Part shown: positions 1-10,342 of the stretch, in pieces | Layout of the letters: every line of letters begins with the position of its first letter | Position numbering within the stretch: position 1 is the first letter of the stretch | Assembly: GCA_002077045.2 (NCBI GenBank) | Contig: KZ111150.1 | Location: 652,484 to 716,483 of the forward strand | DNA length: 64,000 nt | Origin: Rachicladosporium sp. CCFEE 5018 | Taxonomy: Eukaryota > Ascomycota > Dothideomycetes > Cladosporiales > Cladosporiaceae | Reading direction: 5' to 3' | Notes under the pieces: model-generated | The model's input: the letters and a program-made list of their open reading frames with translations, nothing else | What the model was told of the DNA's origin: nothing | The model's database searches: none | Made by a program: the position numbers and the translations under genes

Positions 1-1
1 A

Positions 2-1537
2 TCTGAGTCGGAGCGAAGTATCAAGCAGCCAGTGCGCAAGGTGAACTCGAAGGAACTGCTAGGCGCATCATTACCTGCACCCAAGCAAGGTCGCAGCCGG
101 GAACGCTCTCCTCTAGCTCCGCAAGACCCGTACGAGCGAGAAGTCCGACGCAAAGAGCTGATCGGCAGCCTCGAGAAGGGGGGCGCAGTCCCAGCATCGC
201 CCAACAGCTCGCTCAAAGTCCCCACCTCCGGCCTATCAGAAGCCCGAGCCGGCAAGCCTCGTCCACCACGCCTGAACGTCGACTCCGTCCGCGAAGCAGA
301 GATCCGTGGCTCGCTCACCAGTCTGCCAGACCTTATCAAGCGTGCGACAAAGCTCGCTTCGTACCTCGATCGCGGCAAGACTGCCAGTAGACTTGGCATG
401 ACTGGCTGGCTGGACGGCAACAGTAGCAACCCAGAGCTGAATGAGAAGGTCCGCGACTACCGCAAGAGTGGCGGCAGTCTAAGCGATATCCTGAGCTACT
501 TCCCTCCCCCGGGCTTGCACACACCTCCCGCCTCAAGACAGGAACTGCGGCAGAGCCGCTCAGTCTGGTCGAGCCACCTTCGACACTCCACCCTGCCAAG
601 CGACAGCGACGTCGGCGCGCAAGCAGCTGATGACCGCACACGCCGACGGCGATGCTGCGGGCTCCCACTCTGGCTCTTCCTCCTGCTCCTGCTGGTCCTC
701 TTTCTCCTCGTCGCCGCCGCCGTAGTGGTGCCCGTAATGCTCGTCTGGTACCCCAAACACCACGCCGCCACCTCCTCTGCCGCTAGCTGCTCGACGAAGC
801 TGACCTGCGAAAACGGCGGCCAAGCCGTCTCAACGAACGGTTCCTGCCGTTGTCTCTGCGTGAATGGCTACACGGGAAGTACTTGCTCGACTCAGTCCGA
901 CGCAGGCTGCACCACGATATCCGTGGGCAGCATGTCAGACGCCACAGTCGGTGACGCCGTACCGCGGATCCTGAATGCAGCGCAGAGTAGCTACAGTATA
1001 CCACTCGACAGCCAAGCGCTGCTCGGCTTATTCTCAAGCCTCGACTTGAGCTGCTCAAGCCAGAACGCCCTGTTAATCCTCAATGGCTCGCCGCAAAAGC
1101 GCTCCATCCCGCCAACCTCCGTGTCCTCCATCCTCCGCCAGCGAGCTCCGCAAGCAACAACCGACGAGCCCACGACCGTCACTTCGAACGGCATAGTCTT
1201 CGCCGTCGACCCTGGCACTTCCGCCGCTCCTTCTGCGTCCGCTTCGGCGCTTCCGCCACCGCCGCCACCGGCGTCTGGCGATGGGACGACGTACACGACC
1301 ACGAATGCGACGACGCTGAACTTTGCGAGGACGGCGATATTGTATATTCTGCAGTCTTCGTCGCAACTTGCGGATGCTACGACGGCGCAGCAGGAGTTCC
1401 AGAGTTTCTTTACGAGTGGGACGGGGAGTGATGGGCAGAGTATTTCGGCGGGCAATGTGACGTTGGGCAATGGGTTTAGTGCGGATTGCGAGGGGTATCG
1501 GGTTGTGGCTGCAAACGGGACGAGCGTGGGAGGGTGA
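2..1537 (+). CDS. EGF-like, proline-rich single-pass membrane protein (5' end outside window)
   Basis: This is the C-terminal half of a membrane protein whose full copy starts at 32454. The open frame enters from the window edge at base 2 and ends at TGA 1535-1537, giving residues 435-945 of the full protein. It contains a conserved-looking helical stretch before the membrane (AEIRGSLTSLPDLIKRATKL), a basic RTRRRRCC stop-transfer-like flank, one strongly hydrophobic membrane segment (about bases 660-755), then a cysteine-rich EGF-like module (bases 788-885, CENGGQ and CLCVNGYTGSTC). A Ser/Thr/Pro-rich region with several N-glycosylation sequons follows. Positive-inside charge suggests N-terminus in cytosol, C-terminus outside. 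No enzymatic function can be assigned. The sequence is identical to the second copy. Confidence 0.7.
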   Translation, partial: SESERSIKQPVRKVNSKELLGASLPAPKQGRSRERSPLAPQDPYEREVRRKELIGSLEKGGAVPASPNSSLKVPTSGLSEARAGKPRPPRLNVDSVREAEIRGSLTSLPDLIKRATKLASYLDRGKTASRLGMTGWLDGNSSNPELNEKVRDYRKSGGSLSDILSYFPPPGLHTPPASRQELRQSRSVWSSHLRHSTLPSDSDVGAQAADDRTRRRRCCGLPLWLFLLLLLVLFLLVAAAVVVPVMLVWYPKHHAATSSAASCSTKLTCENGGQAVSTNGSCRCLCVNGYTGSTCSTQSDAGCTTISVGSMSDATVGDAVPRILNAAQSSYSIPLDSQALLGLFSSLDLSCSSQNALLILNGSPQKRSIPPTSVSSILRQRAPQATTDEPTTVTSNGIVFAVDPGTSAAPSASASALPPPPPPASGDGTTYTTTNATTLNFARTAILYILQSSSQLADATTAQQEFQSFFTSGTGSDGQSISAGNVTLGNGFSADCEGYRVVAANGTSVGG

Positions 1538-2212
1538 GGGAGATGTTTCTAGTGTGTATTGACATTTTAAGCGAGCGAAAGAAGCGCAATCCTTGCATTT
1601 GACGGCGCTGGACTGGGGATCCGTGAGGACAAGATGTAATGACCCATGAACGGGGTTCGCTTCGTTGCGCATATTCACTATCTTGGGGGTTGGGCGGAGG
1701 AGGTTTGTTGCATACACTGGCGAGATGTAGGGGCCGAGGCTTGATGGCTAGGATACTTCGTTCGAACGTATCGCCTGCCGTCCGCAAACGTCTTCTCGCT
1801 GGTTGACGTCCGCACTCATTCCTCTTCTCGCCTCTGGCGCAGTGGCAAGCCCCACACCCTCCCTTCCACTTTCTCTCCAATCAAGCACAGCGTTGGCCCT
1901 GCTTCTGCATAACTTTTTAGTCTTTCGATATAGCCCCATGTCACTATTTGAGGCTATAATCAGACTCCTGACATCGACGCACTCCAATTGCGTGCTCTAC
2001 GGCTGGGCTTTCGATCAATTCGCAGAGCGTGTCTCGGTCTTTCAAGCCTTCACGGGGGCGGCATCACCTCGCGAACCAAGAGCTGTCTGCAACTTGACTT
2101 GACCCGAGGTGTCGTCGGGGTTGCGGTCATCGACACCAGATCTAGTGGCGGAATAGCATGTCCGTTGCTGGCGCCGCGTAGCGATGGTCCGGGTTGATCT
2201 TGGGGTGACTCC
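1538..2212. other. Intergenic region between convergent genes
   Basis: About 675 bases lie between the stop codons of the EGF-domain gene and the aldolase gene. I see no gene, RNA or repeat in it. Small open frames here have no recognisable product. It should hold the two 3' UTRs. Confidence 0.5.
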
Positions 2213-3205
2213 TCAGTAATCCGTAAACAATCTCGTCTGCAGCCCCGGCCTCTCCCCTCCCCCTCCCATTCCCTCCCCGATACTCTCCCTCACAATCTCC
2301 GTCACGCTCCCCCGTCTCAACTCCTCAACCCTCACCTCCCCGTTCCCGCCCGCTTGCCCCACTAAATGATGCGCCGCCTGCTCCGCCTCCTTCGCAATCC
2401 ACACGCCTCCACTCGTGCCCAGCCTCTCAGCGCCAGCCGCAAGCATTTTCACCGCGTCTTCGAGCGTGCGAATCCCGCCGGAGGCTTTGACGCGCATGTG
2501 GCGTGTTTCGCCGGATTCGGAGGTTTGGGGGAGGGAGGCGCAGCAGAGAGATAGGAGGCGGACGTGGGGAAGTGTGGCGCCTGTTGCTGTGACGCCTGAG
2601 GGTAGGTCTGCGGCTGTGAGGAAGCCGGTGCTGGTTTTGACGAAGTCGAAGCCGGCTTCTGAGGCGAGGACGCTGCCTGCGACGATCTCTGAATCGCTTA
2701 GGAGGGCAGTCTCAAGGATCAGTTTGCAGAGCACGGTCTTGCCTGCTACTGCGCGGAGGGCGCTGAGCTCGCTGTAGATGGTTTCCCACTTCGCGTCTTT
2801 GAGCATGGGGACGTTTACTACGACGTCTAGTTCTGTTGCGCCTTCTGCCACCGCGCTCTTGGCTTCTGTGAGCTTTTCGCGAAGGTCTTGCGTCCCTTCG
2901 TGAAAGCCTATGACGCATGCGATCCCCACGCCCGAACCCGAGACATTGGCCCTACATCTCGACACGAACGGCAGCCGCACGCAGACTGTAGCGAAATTGT
3001 TCACCCTCGCCTCGGCACAGAGACTGTCAATCTGCGCGGCTGTCGCATCCAGCTTCAACAGAGTATGGTCTACTGCGCCGGCTACGGAGAACAGGTCGGT
3101 GGTTTTCGTAGGCGGGGCATCGTTGTCGAGTTTGGCGAGGATTGAGCTTTGTGCCTGGGAGATGATGTCGCTCCATTCAGCGTCTGTGTACCGCGCTGTT
3201 GTCAT
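2213..3205 (-). CDS. DERA: Deoxyribose-phosphate aldolase
   Basis: Cleaves 2-deoxyribose-5-phosphate to glyceraldehyde-3-phosphate and acetaldehyde, the last step of deoxynucleoside catabolism; cytosolic TIM-barrel enzyme. The family's landmarks are all present: VDHTLLKLDAT near the start, ATVCVRLPF, ELDVVVNVPML (acidic catalytic residue), FVKTSTGF with the Schiff-base lysine, and VKASGGIRT with the second lysine. I chose ATG at 3205 (MTTARYTDAEW, 330 aa) because homologs usually begin with such a stretch; an in-frame ATG at 3310 would add a basic 35-residue leader that could be a presequence. A GTAAGT donor on this strand near 3400 suggests an intron in the 5' UTR. The gene converges on the EGF-domain gene. 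Confidence 0.85.
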   Translation of the reverse strand: MTTARYTDAEWSDIISQAQSSILAKLDNDAPPTKTTDLFSVAGAVDHTLLKLDATAAQIDSLCAEARVNNFATVCVRLPFVSRCRANVSGSGVGIACVIGFHEGTQDLREKLTEAKSAVAEGATELDVVVNVPMLKDAKWETIYSELSALRAVAGKTVLCKLILETALLSDSEIVAGSVLASEAGFDFVKTSTGFLTAADLPSGVTATGATLPHVRLLSLCCASLPQTSESGETRHMRVKASGGIRTLEDAVKMLAAGAERLGTSGGVWIAKEAEQAAHHLVGQAGGNGEVRVEELRRGSVTEIVRESIGEGMGGGGERPGLQTRLFTDY

Positions 3206-4233
3206 TGTCTTCGTTGGGCGACGGGCGTAGGGAGAAAGGGAGGGGAGCTTGTCGCGGGTTATGGTGCGGGATATGATAGTGTAGGGCTGGTGGTACTGCT
3301 TGGAAGACATCTTTTGGATAGTGGGGAGTTTCTTGGCCGAGGCTTGTTGCTGAACACGGAGGAGACTGACAACAAGGAGAATCGGGAGACTGCTGCGATA
3401 CTTACCTATCCGACCATCTTCAGTGACGGACCCCGTGACATACCAGATCAGCGGCCAGTGAATCGCGTAGCACGGTACTTGTGACCGTTGTCGAAGTCTG
3501 ATCGTCGCTGTTGGTAGCGCGAAGGTAGTGCGGTAGAGTGAGACATGATAAACCTTCCGCACCAATGGCAAGGTACCGGAGGTGTCCCCGACCCCGCGAC
3601 CAGTGTTTGATATCGTGTAGATCTATCATATCTATGACGAACCGCGGCAGATGAACATGTGTGGTGATGATGGAGTTGGACTGGAGAAGTAGTATCGAGC
3701 TGGAAGGAGAAGTTGCGTTCTCAAGTGCCGACCTCATATGCACTACCGGACGCCTCATTTGCTCATACATGTTGTAGTAGCTCGACGCCACCAAGGCTCG
3801 AACCCTATAACGCGTCTGCTAAGATCTAGATCGCCACATCTCCCCAGACAACCTAATCGCATTGCCCGTTTTCGTCGCTATTCTTGGGCCGTGACCTCCG
3901 CGCGGTCGGGGTGACGTAGACTCGTCTACCGCTGCCTCACGACCTTATCTGTCAGGGAGTCGTCGCGCTGCCTAATCGCTGGAAGAGCACGGTGTGCGCT
4001 TGGGTGCAGCTCCATCCGCCATCTGCGTGTGATGCGACTCTTGCGCATTTCCGTCTACCTGCATTCCTCGGTGCCACTTGCACCGTCGATCGCGGTTCGA
4101 CGTCCATTGGCATCTTCAGCATCCTCCTCCGTGTACTGCTGCGTTGTCGATTGACAAACGCCTGTTCATCATTCAGCCTTTGCCTTGTGTTCTTTCGGTC
4201 TCGCTGTACATTAGCATCGCAATAGCAGTCCTA
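3206..4233. other. Intergenic region upstream of the aldolase gene
   Basis: About 1 kb contains the aldolase 5' region (with a likely UTR intron around 3330-3405) and the 3' side of the CIA30 gene. No supported coding gene or RNA was found. Confidence 0.4.
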
Positions 4234-5082
4234 TCATATCAATATCCTCTCCGGCTCGCCCTTCTTCCTCCTCGGCTCAACCTCGTCCATCAACCCCCTC
4301 CCACCTTCATCCTCATCCTCATCAACCTCGAACCCACTCTCCCCTCTCCTCTCCCCAGCACTGTTCGTCGCCCAAATTCCCGCAACTCTCAACTCGAAAG
4401 GTCCCGGCACGCGATCAATGAGGCCAACTCCCACACTCCTAACCTTCTGCCGTAACATTTCCTTCTGCGGTTCCACGACCAAGCCATAGTTCGTCCGCAC
4501 GAAAGCGCTGAAAGGAATCGTGACTGTCTCCCATTGGCCAGGCGTGAAGGAGGGTAGCAAGTGTTGGTGCAGGTCCGTGGGCACTATAGACTCTGTCTGG
4601 ATGTTGATGAAGTACTTCCTCCCGTCCGAGTTGATGCGCAGCGAGAGGAACGAGTACGGATCAATATCCCACAGCAACTTCCCAAACAAACTCACTCCCC
4701 GATCCCGTGTCCTGAACGCCGCATACCCACTCCGCTGTATACTCGGCTTATTCGGCGGTAGCTCGTTCGATATACTCCCCTTGAACAGCGCGTGTGCTGG
4801 CTGCTCCCCATCTTGCCCCTCCAGCATGCTGTCCTGGCCGCCACTGCGGATGTGTGCATCATTCCATGTCAGAGCAGCTTTACTGAAGCCGCCCATGTCG
4901 CTGTCGCTCATGACTTTGCAGCGCTCTATGCTATCTGCGTGGTCGAAGGTCATCATGGGGAAGGGTTTGTTGGGGCGGTGCAGGCCTTCCATGCGTACGG
5001 CTATGGTGGCTTGTCGTTTGAACTCATCGATGCTGCGGCGCCAGAAGCCGGGGTTGGCTAGGCGGATGGGGGAGGCGTGCAT
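4234..5082 (-). CDS. CIA30: Complex I intermediate-associated protein 30 (CIA30/NDUFAF1 family)
   Basis: A 282-residue, intron-free frame matching the CIA30 domain, a galactose-binding-like beta sandwich that assists assembly of mitochondrial NADH:ubiquinone oxidoreductase. Diagnostic parts are DSDMGGFS, the GYAAFRTR and LFGKLLWDIDPYSFLSLRI strands, GRKYFINIQTES, and GQWETVTIPFSAFVRTNYG followed by VGVGLIDRVPGPFEL. The N-terminus (MHASPIRLANPGFWRRSIDEF) is basic and could act as a mitochondrial leader. The C-terminal tail is acidic, ending in a Lys/Arg cluster. It is divergently arranged with the RIM2-type carrier, 307 bases apart, and both products would act in mitochondria. Start chosen at the only upstream ATG in frame. 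Confidence 0.85.
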   Translation of the reverse strand: MHASPIRLANPGFWRRSIDEFKRQATIAVRMEGLHRPNKPFPMMTFDHADSIERCKVMSDSDMGGFSKAALTWNDAHIRSGGQDSMLEGQDGEQPAHALFKGSISNELPPNKPSIQRSGYAAFRTRDRGVSLFGKLLWDIDPYSFLSLRINSDGRKYFINIQTESIVPTDLHQHLLPSFTPGQWETVTIPFSAFVRTNYGLVVEPQKEMLRQKVRSVGVGLIDRVPGPFELRVAGIWATNSAGERRGESGFEVDEDEDEGGRGLMDEVEPRRKKGEPERILI

Positions 5083-5389
5083 CTTTGCTGGACGATCGGG
5101 TCGTTGGGTATGTGAGGGTGGTAGCCAAGCAGTGGATCATCAATACAGAAGGCATGGTAGAGGGGTATGGCATTGATGGTGACGTCTTGGGTCAGACTCC
5201 CGAGCTCCGAGATGGTAGCAATTTTACCTCACCCAACCTCCTTTCCCTCCAAGACTTAGCCCAGACATCGATCTAAACAGCTTGATACCACAGTGATAAT
5301 AAGGCACCGCCCGAGGCCCTCACCGCGTTGTTCATCTCCGCCGGCGCATCGGATCCCCCTACCTCTAGCCCACCCGGACCAACTCTTGG
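5083..5389. promoter_or_regulatory. Shared divergent promoter region CIA30/RIM2
   Basis: These 307 bases separate the start codons of two oppositely transcribed genes for mitochondrial proteins, so both promoters must lie here or overlap the neighbouring gene. I found no recognisable binding motif. Confidence 0.45.
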
Positions 5390-6529
5390 ATGACCGGGCC
5401 CACTGCATCCTCCTCTTCTCCCTCTAGCACAACGAGCATACTCCCTCCCCGACCAACAAGCACCTCCCGCGAGCTCGGCGGCACCGACCCCGCAGCCCAA
5501 GATGCTCCCCCGATAATCCCCAAAGAGCGCAAAGCATGGCCGCACTTCATAGCCGGCGGGCTCGGCGGCATGACTTCAGCAACCCTCACATCCCCTCTAG
5601 ACGTCCTCAAAACGCGCCTCCAATCCACCTTCTACCAAGCTGAGCTCGCCGCACGGCGGACAGCAAAGGGGATACCTCCACCTCACACGCTCTCCCTGCC
5701 CCGCGCAGCGCTGCTACACATCACCGAGACAGGCGCAATACTAGCGCAGATTCCCAAAGTGGAGGGGTGGAGAGCGCTGTTCAAAGGCTTAGGACCAAAC
5801 CTCATAGGTGTAGTCCCAGCACGAGCGATAAACTTCTGGGCCTACGGCAACGGCAAACGAGTCTACGCCTCCCTCCTCTTCGATGGCAAAGAGAACGCCG
5901 CCGTGCATCTGCTCTCGGCAGCAACAGCGGGTATCATCACAGGCACAGCCACGAACCCCATCTGGCTTGTCAAAACGCGATTACAACTTGACCGTCAAAA
6001 CGCTGGCGAAGGTGGCAAGGGGAGACAGTATCGCAATGCGCTGGACTGTGTGCGGCAGACCGTGCGGACTGAGGGAATACGAGGACTGTACAGGGGGTTG
6101 AGTGCGAGTTATCTGGGCGTCAGTGAGAGTACGCTGCAGTGGGTGCTCTACGAACGCGCCAAAACCTCCCTCGCGCGGCGAGAAGCCGATTTGCAGGCCT
6201 CTGGCCGGGTGCCGACGATATGGGACCGCACGGTGCAAGTCACTGGTCAGCTGACAGCGGCTGGTGGAGCGAAGTTCGTAGCTGCGCTGATCACCTACCC
6301 ACACGAAGTTGTACGAACGCGACTACGGCAGGCGCCTGTGGATGGTATGGGCAGGGTGAAGTATACAGGTCTATGGAGCTGTTTCAGGATGGTCTGGAAG
6401 GAAGAGGGATTCGCAGCACTGTATGGCGGGTTAGTGCCGCATATGCTGAGGGTTGTGCCGAGTGCGGCCATCATGTTCGGAGTGTACGAGGGTGTGCTGA
6501 AGGGGCTAGGGGAACAGAGTGGAGTGTAA
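5390..6529 (+). CDS. RIM2: Mitochondrial pyrimidine nucleotide carrier (Rim2/SLC25A33/36 type)
   Basis: A 379-residue mitochondrial carrier with the three-fold repeat and its signature PX[DE]XX[KR] motifs: PLDVLKTRLQ (first repeat), PIWLVKTRLQ (second, with the Trp typical of the Rim2/NAD carrier branch) and PHEVVRTRLR (third). Other Rim2-like marks are HFIAGGLGGM, GVVPARAINFWAYGNGKR, and GLSASYLGVSESTLQWVLYE. Length is close to yeast Rim2. Such carriers import pyrimidine nucleoside triphosphates into the matrix for mtDNA and RNA synthesis. The gene is intron-free and converges on ADE1, with 77 bases between the stop codons. The N-terminal 45 residues are Ser/Pro-rich and low complexity. A NAD or folate carrier is a less likely alternative. 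Confidence 0.85.
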   Translation: MTGPTASSSSPSSTTSILPPRPTSTSRELGGTDPAAQDAPPIIPKERKAWPHFIAGGLGGMTSATLTSPLDVLKTRLQSTFYQAELAARRTAKGIPPPHTLSLPRAALLHITETGAILAQIPKVEGWRALFKGLGPNLIGVVPARAINFWAYGNGKRVYASLLFDGKENAAVHLLSAATAGIITGTATNPIWLVKTRLQLDRQNAGEGGKGRQYRNALDCVRQTVRTEGIRGLYRGLSASYLGVSESTLQWVLYERAKTSLARREADLQASGRVPTIWDRTVQVTGQLTAAGGAKFVAALITYPHEVVRTRLRQAPVDGMGRVKYTGLWSCFRMVWKEEGFAALYGGLVPHMLRVVPSAAIMFGVYEGVLKGLGEQSGV

Positions 6530-6606
6530 GAGTGCATTTGTATGAGTATGGGCTGACGGGATAATTTGGCTGTACAAAAGCTATACAGCGTAAGGTATGT
6601 CTACGC

Positions 6607-7818
6607 TCAGGCGATATCCGACCATTTGCTGTCTGTCAACTTCTCGTACGCTTCGCGGTATTTCTTTCCAGTCTCGGCGACGACCTCTTCCGGCATGCTT
6701 ACGCCTTCCTTGCCCTTGAGGCCGGAGCTTGTGAGCCAGTCGCGGAGATATTGCTGTGCCCATAGTCAGCGAAGGGTACCTGAGCATCTCAAGGAGAAGG
6801 TCACAAGGTCACACACCTTATCATACGACACCTGCGACCTCCCGACTTCATACTGATCGGCCGGCCAAAATCTCGAGCTATCAGGGGTAAGCACCTCGTC
6901 CACCAGCACTACCTCCCCAGTCAGCACATCGCCTCCGAACTCGAACTTCGTGTCAGCGATGATGATGCCGCGTTCGGCAGCGTACGCGTGTGCCTATCAC
7001 ACCAGATCAGTCAGCATACCCACAGCCACAAACCAAAGTCATGTTTCCTTACCTTTTCGTAGATTGCCAAACTCGCCTCCTCCACCCGTCTCGCCACAGC
7101 TTCCCCAATCAACTCCCTCGCGGCCTCGGGACTGATGTTCTCGTCCTTCCCTCCAACCTCGGCTTTCGTACTCGGCGTCCAGATCGGCTTCTCCAGTCGT
7201 TGACTCTCCCGCAGTCCCTTGGGCATGAGAATCCCATGTACAGTGCCAGATTTGCTGTACTCGGCCCAGGCGGAGCCAGTAATGTAGCCGCGGACGATCG
7301 ACTCCAAGGGTAAGACGCGCAGACGATCGACAAGCATGCTGCGTCGTTGGAGTTGTTGGAAAGGAAGGGATGAGGGAAGTCCAGGAGGTAGAGTGGTGCT
7401 TAGGAAATGGGTGCGGAGGTCTGGTAGCCATGAGGCTATGAGTTTGAACCAGTGGGCGGAGAGCTGCGTGAGGAGGGCGCCTTTTTGGGGGATGCCCTGG
7501 GTGGGAGTGTTAGTACACTCTCCATTTAATGTAGTCTCCGTCGAGACTGTTGGTGATTTGGTGGTGTTTTTTTAGAGAGCCCGCCACCCCGAGAAATCCA
7601 CAAATTTGCTCCTTCGAACGATGTAGAGGACATGTAAGATGTTAGATGAGTTGACTTACATTATCGAGGATCACATCGTAGGCTGAGATTCGATCTGTGG
7701 CGACGAAGAGAAGGGTTTGGGCGTCGATTTCAAAGATCTCGCGTACTTTGCCGGAGGCGATCTTCTTGAATCCGTCGGCGCCTAGATCGATCTTTGTGAT
7801 TGCTGTGGAGGATGCCAT
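6607..7818 (-). CDS. ADE1: Phosphoribosylaminoimidazole-succinocarboxamide (SAICAR) synthase
   Basis: Joins CAIR and aspartate with ATP in de novo purine synthesis. Four exons on the minus strand give an uninterrupted 308-residue protein, near the yeast length of 306: 7818-7660, 7496-7053, 6993-6817 and 6753-6607, all phase 0. Donors are GTAAGT, GTAAGG and GTGTGT; acceptors CCCAG, GATAG and CACAG. Family marks are KIASGKVREIFEI, FVATDRISAYDVIL, GIPQKGALLT, VRGYITGSAWAEY, GLRESQRLEKPIWTPSTKAE, IADTKFEFG, VLVDEVLTPDSSRFW and the C-terminal YEKLTDSKW. ATG 7818 is used because further upstream codons in frame give only a GTG. The purine gene sits next to a nucleotide carrier and a deoxyribose aldolase. 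Confidence 0.9.
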
Positions 7819-8872
7819 CGATGTGTCGTCGTTGAATGCGAATTGTTCTGGTGTAGGTGTAACGTGTACTGCGAACGAACTCACAGCATGTTAATGTGCG
7901 GCATTACAAAAAGTGAAAACCGGGCTTGAGGGTTTAACGCTGATCTCCCGGAATGAAGTGAAGTTCTGTCAACTCGTTGCTCGAGTCCAAATTACAGAGT
8001 GAAGTCGAGAAAACATCACCAACTCCGATGAACTCCGCCGCTTCGACATACACGCTTTTCATCGCATTGCTCTTCGACCGACGGCGCCGTGAATGTCACC
8101 CTGTCTTGAGTCGGCAGCAGACACGACCATGTTGCTACACGTGTTGATCACCATCAATACACAGGACTGCACCGGGCGTCGTCGCTGAAGCCAACCTACA
8201 CACGTGCGCCATGAGCGTCGAGCCTTTTGAGCCGCGATCGGCTTGACGAGCTGAATACATGTGTCCTCCTTGTCTGTCAGGCTGGGTGATTCATATCTCG
8301 ATACCACGTGCATGGAAGGCGCTCATGGCAGGGGCAGTGCTTCCCTTCGTTGCCGCTCGTTTTCATCTCCACAGGCTGACTTGCAGCGTTGGAACATCAA
8401 TTACTCCACAGCAAGCCTTTGGACAGCCGTATGCGTGTGACAACCACTACGAAGATAGCATCATAAAGATGCCCTAGTATCCAGGAAGATAAGAATCCCC
8501 AATACGAGATCACAAACGTCGCTCAAACATCGCTTGGTCAAAATATTGATGGTTGCACTTACCTCTACCACTGTCGACGCCTTCCAAATTCCTGCTGGCT
8601 CTTACTTGTCTACGGGCACGCAGCTTCCCTCAACGTAGGTCGCCTGTCAAAACACATCGCTTCTTCTCATCATCTCCTCTCTTCCTCTTCTCCTCTCACA
8701 TCGTCTGCATCGTAGCAGGGTTTTCATCAGCATTCTCACTCTCGACAGCTTATCCCATCCTCCCGCGTCTCCCACCTGGTAGACGCACTCTCTATCCCCC
8801 GGAGCTCACGACACAGATAAGCAGCAGATTTCAATTCTTTTCGCCCAATCGAAGCAGCGAGACACCGGCAAG
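7819..8872. promoter_or_regulatory. Divergent upstream region ADE1/aquaporin
   Basis: About 1.05 kb separates the start codons of ADE1 and the aquaporin. The aquaporin-proximal 300 bases are rich in C/T runs, as is common in fungal 5' leaders. No gene or structured RNA was supported. Small open frames here have no recognisable product. Confidence 0.4.
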
Positions 8873-10342
8873 ATGAGTTCTCCTCCGGTCAAGGAGGTCG
8901 TAGTCGAAAAGCCCGCGCCAGCTGCCAACAACGTCGTCGTCGAACAAGCGGCCGCTCCAGCAGCCGACAAAGTCGTCGTCGAAAAAGCCGCTCCCAACGC
9001 AACCGTCGTCGAAAAGCCCGCCGCTGTGGTGGCTACCGCGCCAGCCGTTGTGGTCGCACCGCCAATGACAATGAACACCAATCCTCCCATTGTCGACAAA
9101 TTCGTCGCTCTGCCCGGCACCAGTCAGCCCGCCGTTGTGGCTGTCGCTCCAGTCACGGGTGCAGTTGTCTCTCCAGCTACCACCACAGTCGTCGTGGATG
9201 AGAAGCGCCCTGTCATGACCTCGCACCCGAAATGCAAGCGCTCGTGGTTCAAGGAGCACCTCATTGCAGTGAGTGCTTCACCGGGTGTCGCTCAAGCAGA
9301 TGCGCGCAAATGACACGCTTCCACAGTACCTCGGCGAACTCATCGGCACCTTCATGTTCCTCACCTTGGCCTTCGCCGGCACCCAGATCGCCTTGCAGCA
9401 GAACACAGCAACTGGCAACGAACCTCCATCACTCGGCATCCTTGCCTACATCGCACTCGTCTTCGGCTTCAGCTTGACCGTCACCGCCTGGATCTTCTAC
9501 CGTGTTACTGGAGGCATGTTCAATCCCGCCGTCACCCTTGGCCTCATGCTCATCGGTGCTCTGTCCTGGTCTCGTGCTCTCGTCGTCTTCTGGGCTCAGA
9601 TGTTCGGTGCGCTGCTTGCCGGTGGCTTCGTCGATCTGCTGCTTCCTGGCGTGAGTGACCTGTTCACAATCTCGATTGACTCTCACTGACTTATGCGCAG
9701 CCTCTGACCGTTGTCACTCACGTGGACGAAAAGTTCGGATCTCTGCGCGCGGTCTTCCTTGAGGCATTTCTCACCTTCATGCTCATCATGACCATCTTCT
9801 TCCTTGCCGTCGAGAAGCACCGCGGCACTTTCCTCGCACCACTTGCGATCGGCTTGACACTCTTCGTCGCTGAGCTCGTCGGTGTTCGATACACAGGAGG
9901 TCAGTATCTCCTGTTCATCGCCGCACTGCTACATCGCTGACACGTGGTAGGCTCCTTGAACCCAGCCAGGTCTTTCGGTGCGCAAGTGTGGGCAATGCGC
10001 GGAGCCTGCGACGAGTGTGGTGATGATGCTGGCAAGTGGGGCAGTCACTGGGTCTACTGGTTCGGCCCTCTCATCGGCGCCCTCGCCGCTGTTTTCTTCT
10101 ACAGGTATGTCGCCTCCCATCTGCTCATCGTACAACCCAGACACTGACCTCTGCTCAGAATCTTGAAGGCTCTCGAGTACGAGATCTACGGCGACGTTGG
10201 TCAAGACGCCGACCGCCCTCTACCCGCCGACGATGATGATGATGACGACGTTGTCATCGACCCTACACCCGGCACCAACGCTGCAACAGCAACCACCAGC
10301 AATCGACCTGTGGCACAGCCTCTCCCGAGAGGCATGGTGTAA
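8873..10342 (+). CDS. Aquaporin (MIP family) with long N-terminal Val/Ala/Pro repeat
   Basis: Five exons (8873-9268, 9327-9650, 9701-9899, 9951-10104, 10159-10342) join in frame to 418 residues. Two half-helix boxes are visible: FNPAVTLG and LNPARSFG; the SFG after the second box is the orthodox water-channel pattern rather than the aquaglyceroporin one, so water transport is inferred. Six membrane helices fit exons 2-5. The first about 110 residues are cytosolic and consist of imperfect repeats around VVVEKPA / VVVEQAA, unusual for the family. The C-terminus has a seven-Asp run. Introns have clean GTGAGT, GTCAGT and GTATGT donors. This copy has ACC (Thr) at 9002-9004 where the other copy has ATC (Ile). 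Confidence 0.85.

Noticed and set aside
1073..1717. Arg-rich 214-codon minus-strand frame
   Set aside because: Composition mirrors the Ser/Pro-rich EGF-domain gene on the other strand; no motif of its own.
3784..3850. tRNA-like T-arm (GGGTTCGAGCC on the minus strand)
   Set aside because: The stem pairs for only about three bases, and no matching acceptor, D-arm or anticodon arm can be drawn upstream.
4520..5176. 218-codon plus-strand frame opposite CIA30
   Set aside because: It is antisense to a recognisable protein, has no domain, and recurs only because the block is duplicated.
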